Positions 1-5,460 of a DNA stretch of 5,460 nt are shown piece after piece. The position numbers were made by a program, and so were the translations under genes. Under the pieces are notes generated by a model. The model did no database searches, was not told where the DNA came from, and was given only the letters and a program-made list of their open reading frames with translations. Where the stretch lies: contig CALZCR010000141.1 of the NCBI GenBank assembly GCA_945631445.1, forward strand, positions 1 to 5,460. The letters are read 5' to 3'. The stretch comes from an uncultured Corynebacterium sp. (GTDB lineage: Bacteria > Actinomycetota > Actinomycetes > Mycobacteriales > Mycobacteriaceae). How positions within the stretch are numbered: position 1 is the stretch's first letter; the number at the start of each line of letters is the position of its first letter.

Positions 1-1095
1 GGCCAACACGCGCACGCCGCTGTCGTTGAGTCCCTTCGGCCCGATGTATCCCTTGATCAGGAAGGGGTACTTCTCGAAGTCCTCGCCCTCGGCCAACCGG
101 AACTCAGCCGGTTCCAGGGAGGCCTCGAGCCGCTTGACGTCGAGTTCCCGGTCGCCCGGGAGGAGCACGCCGACGAGTTCGTCTTCCTCGACGCCCGGCT
201 CGCTGACGATGACGGTCATGGCCTTGAGGGTGTCCGCGGCGGTGACGGCCCGGCCGTCGACGGTGACGCCGGCGCCATTGGCCCACTCCACCAGTTTGTC
301 GATGGTTTCAGCTTCCGGGGTCTCATGGACCACGGCCTCCGGCAGCCCGGAGAAGTCGCGCTCGGCGGCCGGCGGGGTCACCACGGCCTCGACGTTGGCG
401 GCGTAGTCGCCCTCGGTGGAGCGCACGAAGGTGTCTTCGCCGGTGGGGCTGACGGCCAGGAACTCCTCGGAGGCCGACCCGCCCATGGCCCCGGACGTCG
501 CCTTACAGATGACGTAGTCGATGTTCAGGGAGTCGAAGATGCGCTGATAGGCGGCCCGGTGCTTCGCATAAGACTCCGCCAGCCCGGCGTCCGTCATGTC
601 GAAGGAATAGGAATCTTTCATCACGAACTCGCGGCCCCGCAGAATGCCCGCCCGCGGACGCGCCTCGTCCCGGTACTTGGTCTGGATCTGGTACAGCGTG
701 ACCGGGAAGTCCTTGTAAGAGGAGAAGAGGTCTTTGACCGTGGCGGCGAACATCTCCTCATGCGTCGGGCCCAGGAGCATGTCTGCGCCGCGGCGGTCCT
801 GGAGCCGGAAGAGCTCCTCGCCGTACTCGGTCCAGCGGCCCGTGGTGTCAAAGGGCTCGCGGGGCAACAGCGCCGGGAAGAGCAGTTCCTGCCCGCCGAG
901 GGCGTCCATTTCGGCGCGGACGACGTTTTCGAGCTTGCGGAGAGTGCGCAGCCCCAGCGGGAGCCAGGAATAGACTCCCGGCGCGGCGCGACGGATGTAA
1001 CCGGCGCGGACGAGCAGCTTGTGCGAGGGGACTTCAGCGTCGGCAGGGTCCTCGCGCAAAGTGCGCAGGAACAGCTGAGACATGCGGGTGATCAT
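1..1095 (-). CDS. proS: Prolyl-tRNA synthetase, bacterial type with editing (INS) domain; 3' part missing
   Basis: Class II aminoacyl-tRNA synthetase that charges tRNA-Pro with proline in the cytoplasm. The frame is open for 365 codons from the ATG at 1095 to the window edge; bacterial ProS is usually about 570-590 residues, so roughly 60% is visible. Seen: motif 1 region (about residues 35-78, [11 protein letters not shown] then [12 protein letters not shown]), the GPTHEE loop (109-114), motif 2 (TKYRDE at 139-144, LRGREF at 152-157, KDSYSF at 160-165), and [13 protein letters not shown] (200-212) just before the insertion domain. The INS editing domain, which in this family hydrolyses Ala-tRNA-Pro, runs from about 225 to the edge; Lys291 (TLKAM) is the likely counterpart of the E. 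coli editing lysine, and PGDREL and GPKG match its later motifs. Motif 3 and the anticodon-binding domain lie off the left edge. The start at 1095 (MITRMSQLF) matches related proteins; an in-frame ATG at 1083 is the alternative. No good ribosome binding site precedes it. Divergent from yaaA. Confidence 0.97.
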   Translation of the reverse strand, partial: MITRMSQLFLRTLREDPADAEVPSHKLLVRAGYIRRAAPGVYSWLPLGLRTLRKLENVVRAEMDALGGQELLFPALLPREPFDTTGRWTEYGEELFRLQDRRGADMLLGPTHEEMFAATVKDLFSSYKDFPVTLYQIQTKYRDEARPRAGILRGREFVMKDSYSFDMTDAGLAESYAKHRAAYQRIFDSLNIDYVICKATSGAMGGSASEEFLAVSPTGEDTFVRSTEGDYAANVEAVVTPPAAERDFSGLPEAVVHETPEAETIDKLVEWANGAGVTVDGRAVTAADTLKAMTVIVSEPGVEEDELVGVLLPGDRELDVKRLEASLEPAEFRLAEGEDFEKYPFLIKGYIGPKGLNDSGVRVLA

Positions 1096-1103
1096 GTCAA
1101 AGA

Positions 1104-1109
1104 ACTCTA
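1104..1109 (-). promoter_or_regulatory. Putative -10 box of proS (leaderless transcript)
   Basis: On the minus strand TAGAGT fits the actinobacterial -10 pattern TANNNT and ends 8 nt before the proS ATG, so transcription would begin within about two bases of the start codon. The lack of a Shine-Dalgarno sequence fits a leaderless mRNA, which is common in corynebacteria and mycobacteria. No convincing -35 hexamer is visible. The assignment rests on pattern and spacing only. Confidence 0.5.
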
Positions 1110-1114
1110 CCCGG

Positions 1115-1120
1115 TAGCGT
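1115..1120 (+). promoter_or_regulatory. Putative -10 box of yaaA (leaderless transcript)
   Basis: TAGCGT fits TANNNT and ends 7 nt before the ATG at 1128, placing the expected start point on or next to the A of ATG. It faces away from the proS -10 box, with 5 bp between them. The GTG at 1119 lies inside this box, which argues against GTG as the yaaA start. Confidence 0.5.
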
Positions 1121-1127
1121 GATTTAC

Positions 1128-1832
1128 ATGTTGATCGTCCTGCCCCCTTCTGAGACCAAGGCTTCCGGCGGCACGGGAGAGCCGCTGGATTTTGCCCGCC
1201 TGTCCTTCCCCTCGTTGAATCCGGTGCGCGAAGAACTGGTGGCCGAGGTGTCTGCGCTGCAGGTCGAGGAGACGATGGCGCAACTGGGTCTGTCGGAGCG
1301 GTTGCGCAGCGAGGCGGAGGCGAATCGGGAGTTGTTGTCTTCCCCGACGATGCCCGCGGTGGAGCGGTACACGGGTGTGTTGTACGACGCGTTGGATGCG
1401 GCGACGTTGCCTGATCGGAGGCAGTTGGCGGTGGGCTCGGCGCTGTTCGGTGTTCTGGGGGCGGATGACCCGATCCCGCGCTACCGGCTGTCCGGGGGTT
1501 CGAAGCTTGGCTCGCGGACGATGAAATCCCGGTGGGGCGCGTCCGTCACGGAGGCGTTGTCAGAGGTGGATGGCCTAGTGGTGGATCTTCGTTCCGGGGC
1601 GTATCAGCAGCTGGGCCCGCTGAAGCGGGCGGTGACGGTGCGCGTCGAGAGTGTGCTTGACGACGGTTCGCGGAAGGTCGTCAGCCACTTCAACAAGCAC
1701 CATAAGGGGGTGTTGGCCCGGGAGCTGGCGGACAAGGAGGCGGAGTCGGTCGAGGACGTCGCTTCGTGGGCGGAAGCGGCGGGCATGACCGTGGAGGTGA
1801 TTTCCGCCACTGAGTTGACGCTGGTGGTCTAG
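1128..1832 (+). CDS. yaaA: Peroxide stress protein YaaA family (DUF328)
   Basis: A 234-residue soluble protein of the YaaA/DUF328 family. E. coli YaaA is induced by hydrogen peroxide and limits damage by lowering free intracellular iron; a DNA-binding fold has been described for it. The biochemical activity is less well settled and the actinobacterial members are little studied. Seen: the N-terminal LPPSETK (5-11), [10 protein letters not shown] (80-89), [16 protein letters not shown] (107-122), [11 protein letters not shown] (152-162) and [11 protein letters not shown] (184-194), all family hallmarks spread over the whole length, so the gene looks intact. ATG at 1128 is preferred to the in-frame GTG at 1119 because family members begin [11 protein letters not shown] and because the GTG falls in the likely -10 box. 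Divergent from proS; the next gene starts 10 nt after the stop. The TAG stop also forms the first half of a -10-like box for that gene. Confidence 0.93.
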   Translation: MLIVLPPSETKASGGTGEPLDFARLSFPSLNPVREELVAEVSALQVEETMAQLGLSERLRSEAEANRELLSSPTMPAVERYTGVLYDALDAATLPDRRQLAVGSALFGVLGADDPIPRYRLSGGSKLGSRTMKSRWGASVTEALSEVDGLVVDLRSGAYQQLGPLKRAVTVRVESVLDDGSRKVVSHFNKHHKGVLARELADKEAESVEDVASWAEAAGMTVEVISATELTLVV

Positions 1833-1835
1833 CCT
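1830..1835 (+). promoter_or_regulatory. Putative -10 box overlapping the yaaA stop codon
   Basis: TAGCCT fits TANNNT; its first three bases are the yaaA stop codon. It ends 7 nt before the ATG at 1843, the same spacing as at yaaA. The only ribosome-binding-like bases (GAAGG) lie one or two bases from the ATG, too close to work, which again suits leaderless initiation. The alternative is reinitiation on a yaaA read-through mRNA across the 10-nt gap. Confidence 0.35.
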
Positions 1836-1842
1836 CGAAGGC

Positions 1843-2628
1843 ATGCAGTTTCCGTCTTCGGCCTCTTCTTGGGTGTACCTCGCCTCGCTGGGTGCGCCGG
1901 TGGTGGCCGTGATCGTCTTAGCGCTGCACTATCCGTACTTGCCGGAGGTGATTCCGGTGCACTTTAACGTCGCGGGGGAGCCGGACGGTTTCGCGGACAA
2001 GTCGTGGGTGACGGTGTTTGCGTTGCCGGCGCTGGCACTGGCGCTCGCGGGGTTGTTCGTGGTGATGGAGGTGGTCCGCCGCCAGGCGTGGGATCCGCAG
2101 CCGATGGATGAGGCGGCGGAGCGTGCGGTCCGGGTGCCGTTTTCCCGGTCCGCGCATGCGCGGGCGCATCATTTTTTGGCGGCCACGAACCGGTGGTTGG
2201 CGTGGTTGGGGTTGACCGTCTCTGCGGGGCTGAGCATGTTGGCGACGGCGGCGCTGGTTCCGGAATACCGGTGGTTGTTCATCCCGGCGCTGGTGCTGGT
2301 GCTGCTGGGCACGACCGTGGTCGTGGTGGTCGGGTTGTTCTTGAGCTTTAGGGCCGAGTCGCAGGCGAAGGAATGGTTTCCTCCGGATGAAGAGGAGCTG
2401 GAGCGAGACCGGTTGCTCTCCCCCGCTGACGCGCAGCGGCAGGTGTATCGCCTCGGCGGGTTCTTTTATCGCAACCCGGCCGATCCGGCGGTGATCGGGC
2501 CGTCGTACGCCAATTCCGGCAACATCGACATCAATGTGGCGCATCCGCCCGGCGCGTTGTTCTACCGGTGTGTGGCGGTGTTGGTGGGAGCGGTGACCAT
2601 CCTGCCGATAGTGATGACCATTCTTTAG
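1843..2628 (+). CDS. DUF1648/DUF5808-like membrane protein, first of a tandem pair
   Basis: A 261-residue integral membrane protein of unknown function. Hydrophobic segments at about 10-29, 55-77, 117-139, 144-169 and 239-260 suggest five helices. The N-terminal part carries a DUF1648-like signature (LPEVIPVHFNVAGEPDGFADKSW lies at 33-55; key elements are P-x-H-F-x-x-x-G and PDG), the segment also found in Bacillus SdpI, the immunity protein against SdpC toxin, and in many uncharacterised membrane proteins. A cytosolic charged stretch (about 170-200, rich in Glu/Asp/Arg) is followed by a DUF5808-like motif (GGFFYRNPADP at 205-215, then INVAHPPG at 230-237) before the last helix. The middle DPQPMDE...VRVPFS is shared with the downstream paralogue. 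It lies 10 nt after yaaA. No toxin gene is nearby, so an immunity role is not supported. Start chosen as the first ATG after the yaaA stop. Confidence 0.85.
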   Translation: MQFPSSASSWVYLASLGAPVVAVIVLALHYPYLPEVIPVHFNVAGEPDGFADKSWVTVFALPALALALAGLFVVMEVVRRQAWDPQPMDEAAERAVRVPFSRSAHARAHHFLAATNRWLAWLGLTVSAGLSMLATAALVPEYRWLFIPALVLVLLGTTVVVVVGLFLSFRAESQAKEWFPPDEEELERDRLLSPADAQRQVYRLGGFFYRNPADPAVIGPSYANSGNIDINVAHPPGALFYRCVAVLVGAVTILPIVMTIL

Positions 2629-2645
2629 TATGACTTCTTCCCGGC

Positions 2646-2654
2646 TGGTAGATT
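2646..2654 (+). promoter_or_regulatory. Putative extended -10 box of the second DUF1648 gene
   Basis: TGGTAGATT is an extended -10 (TG, one base, then TAGATT) and the best-looking promoter element in the window. TAGATT ends 8 nt before the ATG at 2663, so a transcript would have no leader or one of a base or two. No Shine-Dalgarno sequence precedes the ATG. A weak -35 candidate (TTAGTA, 2625-2630) sits 18 bp upstream and overlaps the stop codon of the previous gene. Confidence 0.5.
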
Positions 2655-2662
2655 GATGTTTT

Positions 2663-3427
2663 ATGGAAAAGATCCCGGCCAACGTCCTGCGTGCGGCCAC
2701 CGTGGCTTTGTTGGTGATGTCGGCGCTGGTGATTGTGGTGGGTTATCCCTCGATCCCGGATCCGATGCCCGTGCATTACGCGGGGGCGGACCCGTCGACC
2801 GTGCAAGACAGGTCGTGGTGGTCGGCGCTGTTTCTGCCCGTGCTCGGCGGGGTGGCGCTCGTGCTGTCGGTGCTGTTGTGCACGGACGCGCGCAGATCGA
2901 CGGACCCGCAGCCGGTGCGCGACGGCAGGGGCGTCGCGGTGCCCTACTCCCCCGCGATGGCCGGGCGGCAGCGTGAGCAGATCAAGGCCGTCAACCTGGG
3001 GTGGTCCTGGTTGGCGCTGGGCTTTGCCGTCGGCGTGGCTTACGCCGGTCCCGTCGCGGTGCTGCCCGCCTTGGCCCCGGCGTCGCGGTTGTCGTTGCCG
3101 GTGATCGTGGTCGCCACTTTCCTGGGGCTGTTGAAGATGCTGAACCTGGTGGTCGCCACGGGTCGGCGGGTGCGCGCGGAGGCGGAGCCGGACCTGGAGG
3201 AGGTGCAGCGGGCGGAGGCGTTGGGTGAGGAGAAGAAGGTGTTTCGGCTGGGGGCGTTTTATTACAACCGGCTGGACCCGATGCCGATCGTCAAGGCCCG
3301 GCGTCAGCCCGATGCGATGGAGTTCAATTACGCCCACGGCCCCGGGCGCCGGTTTTTGTGGTCGTTGCTGGCGGTGTTCGTGGTGGTGGCCGCGGTCGTG
3401 GTCATCCCGACTTTCACGACGATGTAG
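2663..3427 (+). CDS. DUF1648/DUF5808-like membrane protein, second of a tandem pair
   Basis: A 254-residue membrane protein, clearly a paralogue of its upstream neighbour and of unknown function. Hydrophobic segments at about 8-27, 52-73, 111-137, 143-165 and 230-250 give the same five-helix plan. The DUF1648-like stretch is IPDPMPVHYAGADPS (31-45) followed by DRSWW; the glycine/PDG part seen in the first copy is altered here. DPQP (81-84) and VPYS (93-96) match DPQP and VPFS of the first copy. A charged cytosolic stretch (about 169-192) leads into the DUF5808-like motif (RLGAFYYNRLDP at 195-206, FNYAHGPG at 221-228) and a final helix. ATG at 2663 is chosen because it aligns with the start of the paralogue and follows an extended -10 box; a competing frame from 2653 is not coding. 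It is 34 nt from the upstream gene and ends before a convergent intergenic region. Confidence 0.85.
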   Translation: MEKIPANVLRAATVALLVMSALVIVVGYPSIPDPMPVHYAGADPSTVQDRSWWSALFLPVLGGVALVLSVLLCTDARRSTDPQPVRDGRGVAVPYSPAMAGRQREQIKAVNLGWSWLALGFAVGVAYAGPVAVLPALAPASRLSLPVIVVATFLGLLKMLNLVVATGRRVRAEAEPDLEEVQRAEALGEEKKVFRLGAFYYNRLDPMPIVKARRQPDAMEFNYAHGPGRRFLWSLLAVFVVVAAVVVIPTFTTM

Positions 3428-3543
3428 CCTCCTCGCCGGGATGTGTGGGGCCGAAGGGCGGTCCCGTTCCCCGGCGGCGTCCGCGCCGTGTCCCCTCCCC
3501 TAGGGCCGACGTGAGGTGAGGGCCGCGTGGAGCGCACAGGACA

Positions 3544-3595
3544 ACGCCGCCGAGGGACGGGACGCTGTGGTGCGTTCTCCCTGCCTCGGCGGCGT
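3544..3595. terminator. Strong inverted repeat, probable bidirectional terminator
   Basis: Perfect 12-bp arms, ACGCCGCCGAGG (3544-3555) and CCTCGGCGGCGT (3584-3595), enclose 28 nt that can form a small inner hairpin (GACGC 3561-3565 with GCGTT 3572-3576). It lies between convergent gene ends at 3427 and 3620, where a shared terminator is expected. No proper T-tract follows on either strand, which is common for actinobacterial hairpin terminators. The rest of 3428-3619 shows only GC-rich sequence without a credible gene. Confidence 0.65.
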
Positions 3596-3619
3596 CGGGC
3601 GTGAGTCAGTGGTGTGTCA

Positions 3620-4942
3620 TCATCCACCCAGGGGCGTCATCAGCCCCAGGGTGGTGGGCAGCCAGATGGATAGCTGCGGGATGAACACCACGGCGAACAG
3701 CGCCAGGATCAGACCGCCGAGGTACGGCCACAGCCTGCGGATGACCGGTTCGATGCGCAGTCCCGACACTTGGGCGCCGACGAAGAGGACGTTGCCGATC
3801 GGCGGGGTGATCACGCCCAGCGAGAGGTTCATCACGACCATGGCGCCGAAGTGCACCGGGTCGACGCCGAGTTCGGTGACGATCGGCAGGAAGATGGGCA
3901 CGAAGATCAGGATCGCCGGGGTCGGGTCCATGAAGGTGCCGATCAGCAGCAGGATGATCATGATGATGAAGAGGATGATCACCTTGCTCTCGGACACACT
4001 CAGCAGGCCGCTGGCGATCAGGTCCGGGATGCCGGCGAAGGCCATCACCCACGACAGCGCCGAGGACGCCGCCACGAGCAGCATGACGATGCAGGTGGTG
4101 CGGGTGGCGTTGAGCAGGATGTGGGGCAGGTCCTTGATCCGCAAGGTGCGGTAGAGGAAGCCGAGGACCAGGCAGTAGATCACGGCGATGGCCGCGGACT
4201 CTGTCGGGGTGAACCAGCCGAGCAGGATGCCGCCGATGACGATGAAGATCATGAACAGGCTGGGCACCGCGCGCCAGATGACGTAGAGCCCCTGCGCGAT
4301 CGTGGGGTGCTGCGTCTGGCGCTTGTAGTTTTCCTTGCGGGCGAGCCACACGGCGATCACCAGCACCACCAGCAGCCAGAGGACGCCGGGTCCGACGCCG
4401 GCCATGAACAGCGCGGCGATCGAGGTGGAGGAGACCAGGGAGTAGACGATGAAGGTGTTCGACGGCGGCAGCAGCATGCCGGCCGGCGCGGAGGCGACGT
4501 TGACGGCAGCGGAGTAGGCCCGGTCGTAGCCTTCTTCACGCATGCGCGGGCTCATGACGGTGCCCACCGCGGAGGCGGAGGCCACGGCGGCGCCGGAGAC
4601 GGAGCCGAACATGCCGTTGGCCACGACGTTGGTCATCGCTAGGTTGGCCGGCATCCGGCCGACGAGGACTTTGGCGGCGTCGATCAATCTGGCGGCGATG
4701 CCGCCGGAGTTCATCAACGCCCCCGCCAGCACGAAGAACGGGATGGCCAACAACGAGAAGGAGTTGGTGCCCGTGAACATGCGTTGGGCGACGGCCTGGG
4801 CCGCGTTTTCCGGGCCCAGCACGGCCATGGCGGCGATCAGCGAAGGCAAGCCGATGGCGATCGCGATCGGGACGGAGGCGGCGATCAACAAGACGATGCC
4901 GACGAGCAGGATGAGTGCGGCAACCGCAGAGGGGGACAACAT
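3620..4942 (-). CDS. dctM: TRAP transporter large membrane subunit (DctM family)
   Basis: A 440-residue, very hydrophobic protein, the usual length for DctM/SiaM-type subunits. TRAP transporters use an ion gradient, commonly sodium, to import organic acids delivered by a periplasmic or lipid-anchored binding protein; this subunit carries the transport path. Seen: PFFVLAGALMNSGG (68-81), MPANLAMTNVVANGMFG (97-113), GSVSGAAVASASAVG (113-127), LPPSNTFIVYS (158-168), GWFTPTESAA (242-251), GTFMDPTPAILI (335-346) and GVITPPIGNVLFVGAQVSG (376-394), the conserved loops of the family, with about a dozen hydrophobic helices between them. Both halves of the inverted-repeat fold are complete. The ATG shares its A with the last base of the dctQ stop codon (TAATG) and has a strong ribosome binding site inside dctQ. 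The substrate cannot be read from this subunit: C4-dicarboxylates are the name-giving case, but sialic acid, keto acids, uronates and others are equally possible. No gene follows in the same direction. Confidence 0.96.
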   Translation of the reverse strand: MLSPSAVAALILLVGIVLLIAASVPIAIAIGLPSLIAAMAVLGPENAAQAVAQRMFTGTNSFSLLAIPFFVLAGALMNSGGIAARLIDAAKVLVGRMPANLAMTNVVANGMFGSVSGAAVASASAVGTVMSPRMREEGYDRAYSAAVNVASAPAGMLLPPSNTFIVYSLVSSTSIAALFMAGVGPGVLWLLVVLVIAVWLARKENYKRQTQHPTIAQGLYVIWRAVPSLFMIFIVIGGILLGWFTPTESAAIAVIYCLVLGFLYRTLRIKDLPHILLNATRTTCIVMLLVAASSALSWVMAFAGIPDLIASGLLSVSESKVIILFIIMIILLLIGTFMDPTPAILIFVPIFLPIVTELGVDPVHFGAMVVMNLSLGVITPPIGNVLFVGAQVSGLRIEPVIRRLWPYLGGLILALFAVVFIPQLSIWLPTTLGLMTPLGG

Positions 4943-5460
4943 TAGCGGCCTGCCTCCTTCGAATCAGTTGCGTCAGCCTCAACGGACGCGACGAGGGTGG
5001 AATCGGATGCGGCGGACTGCGCCGGCTCGGCCACGGGATCCTCGATCTCCGGGTAGGGATCGGTCTCTCCCAGGGACAGGCCGACGATGTCCATGAGCGC
5101 GAAGATCGCGATGAACACGCCGGCGATGGGGATGACCAGGTAGACCCAGCCGATGGTGAACGGCAGGGCCGTCAGGTTTTGTTCCCACGCGATAGACGCG
5201 GCCAGGTAACCGCCCCACACCAGGCCGACGAGGGCGAAGAGCAGCACCATGGCCTGCACGAAGATTTGGGCCACGCGCTGGCCGGCGAAGGGGAGTTTGC
5301 GAGCCAGGAAATCGACGGCGATGTGGCCGCGCTCCCCGAACAGGAAAGCGGAGCCCAGGAAAGAAAGCCAGACGAACAGCAGGCGGGCGAGCTCCTCGGA
5401 CCAGGTCGACGGCTCGTTGAGGATCTGACGGCTGATGACCTGCCAGGTCGTCGTGGCCAC
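4942..5460 (-). CDS. dctQ: TRAP transporter small membrane subunit (DctQ family); 5' end missing
   Basis: The visible 172 residues cover most of a DctQ subunit, which pairs with DctM in the membrane and supports docking of the binding protein. Seen, numbered from the window edge: WQVISRQILNEPSTWSEELAR (6-26 region; key W, R, P, TW and EELAR), FVWLSFLGSA (29-38), GHIAVDFLARKLP (45-57) and FTIGWVYLVIPIAG (101-114), all typical. Three helices are visible (about 27-42, 64-89, 104-128); the first helix and true start are off the right edge, and the GTG at the edge is probably an internal valine. After the last helix comes a tail of about 45 residues (128-172) rich in Asp, Glu, Ala and Ser that looks disordered and is longer than usual. 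The stop overlaps the dctM start by one base, implying coupled translation. The binding-protein gene dctP is not in the window. Confidence 0.93.
   Translation of the reverse strand: MATTTWQVISRQILNEPSTWSEELARLLFVWLSFLGSAFLFGERGHIAVDFLARKLPFAGQRVAQIFVQAMVLLFALVGLVWGGYLAASIAWEQNLTALPFTIGWVYLVIPIAGVFIAIFALMDIVGLSLGETDPYPEIEDPVAEPAQSAASDSTLVASVEADATDSKEAGR
4953..4960 (-). promoter_or_regulatory. Ribosome binding site of dctM
   Basis: GAAGGAGG on the minus strand, 10 nt before the dctM ATG and inside the end of dctQ. It fixes the dctM start and contrasts with the four genes at the left of the window, none of which has a usable site. Confidence 0.8.

Noticed and set aside
325..1122. Open 265-codon frame on the plus strand opposite proS
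   Set aside because: proS motifs on the minus strand are unambiguous through this region; the plus frame has no family features.
1119..1127. GTG at 1119 as the yaaA start, adding three residues
   Set aside because: Family proteins begin at the ATG at 1128 ([11 protein letters not shown]), and the GTG falls inside the likely -10 box.
2531..3337. Open 268-codon frame on the minus strand opposite the DUF1648 genes, rich in Arg, His, Gln and Pro
   Set aside because: It spans two real genes and their gap, is low-complexity, and shows no recognisable motif; a GC-rich antisense shadow.
1843..3427. SdpI-type toxin immunity function for the DUF1648 pair
   Set aside because: DUF1648 is widespread outside immunity proteins and no toxin-like gene is present in the window.
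3447..3472. GGGG...GGG-CGGT-CCC...CCCC possible hairpin after the second DUF1648 gene
   Set aside because: Only 3-4 bp helices with large unpaired gaps, expected by chance at this GC content; the 3544-3595 repeat is far stronger.
3472..3596. Ten-base direct repeat CGGCGGCGTC at 3472-3481 and 3587-3596
   Set aside because: A GC-only word of this length recurs easily in such sequence, and the second copy is already explained as a hairpin arm.
3770..4642. Open 290-codon frame on the plus strand opposite dctM, extremely rich in Asp, His, Glu and Gly
   Set aside because: The composition is what the complement of hydrophobic codons gives in this frame; dctM on the other strand has complete family motifs, and no ribosome binding site or domain is seen here.

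Overview
The window comes from a GC-rich actinobacterium. The prolyl-tRNA synthetase fragment reads like Corynebacterium or a close relative, the start codons sit directly behind TANNNT-type -10 boxes, and the membrane proteins look actinobacterial. The genus is inference from recalled sequence flavour, not from a search.

Layout, left to right. (1) Positions 1-1095, minus strand: 5' part of proS (prolyl-tRNA synthetase), running off the left edge. (2) Positions 1096-1127: a 32-bp divergent intergenic region holding two back-to-back -10-like boxes in near-perfect symmetry, one for proS and one for yaaA. (3) Positions 1128-1832, plus: yaaA (peroxide stress protein family, DUF328). (4) Positions 1843-2628 and 2663-3427, plus: two tandem paralogous five-helix membrane proteins with an N-terminal DUF1648-like segment and a C-terminal DUF5808-like segment, function unknown. 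(5) Positions 3428-3619: convergent intergenic region with a strong 12-bp-arm inverted repeat, probably a bidirectional terminator. (6) Positions 3620-4942 and 4942-5460, minus: the large (DctM) and small (DctQ, cut by the right edge) membrane subunits of a TRAP-type solute transporter, translationally coupled through TAATG.

How the genes relate. DctQ and DctM form one membrane complex; the solute-binding protein (DctP) they need is not in the window and may lie beyond the right edge. proS and yaaA share a promoter region but belong to different processes (translation and oxidative stress). The two DUF1648 proteins follow yaaA closely (10-nt and 34-nt gaps) and could be co-transcribed with it, yet each also has its own -10-like box 7-8 nt before its ATG, which suggests individual leaderless transcripts.

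I see no mobile element, CRISPR array, tRNA or rRNA, and no gene-free stretch above 300 bases. Nothing here amounts to a clearly new system. The points most worth checking are the symmetric proS/yaaA promoter, the repeated leaderless architecture, and the unexplained tandem DUF1648/DUF5808 pair.
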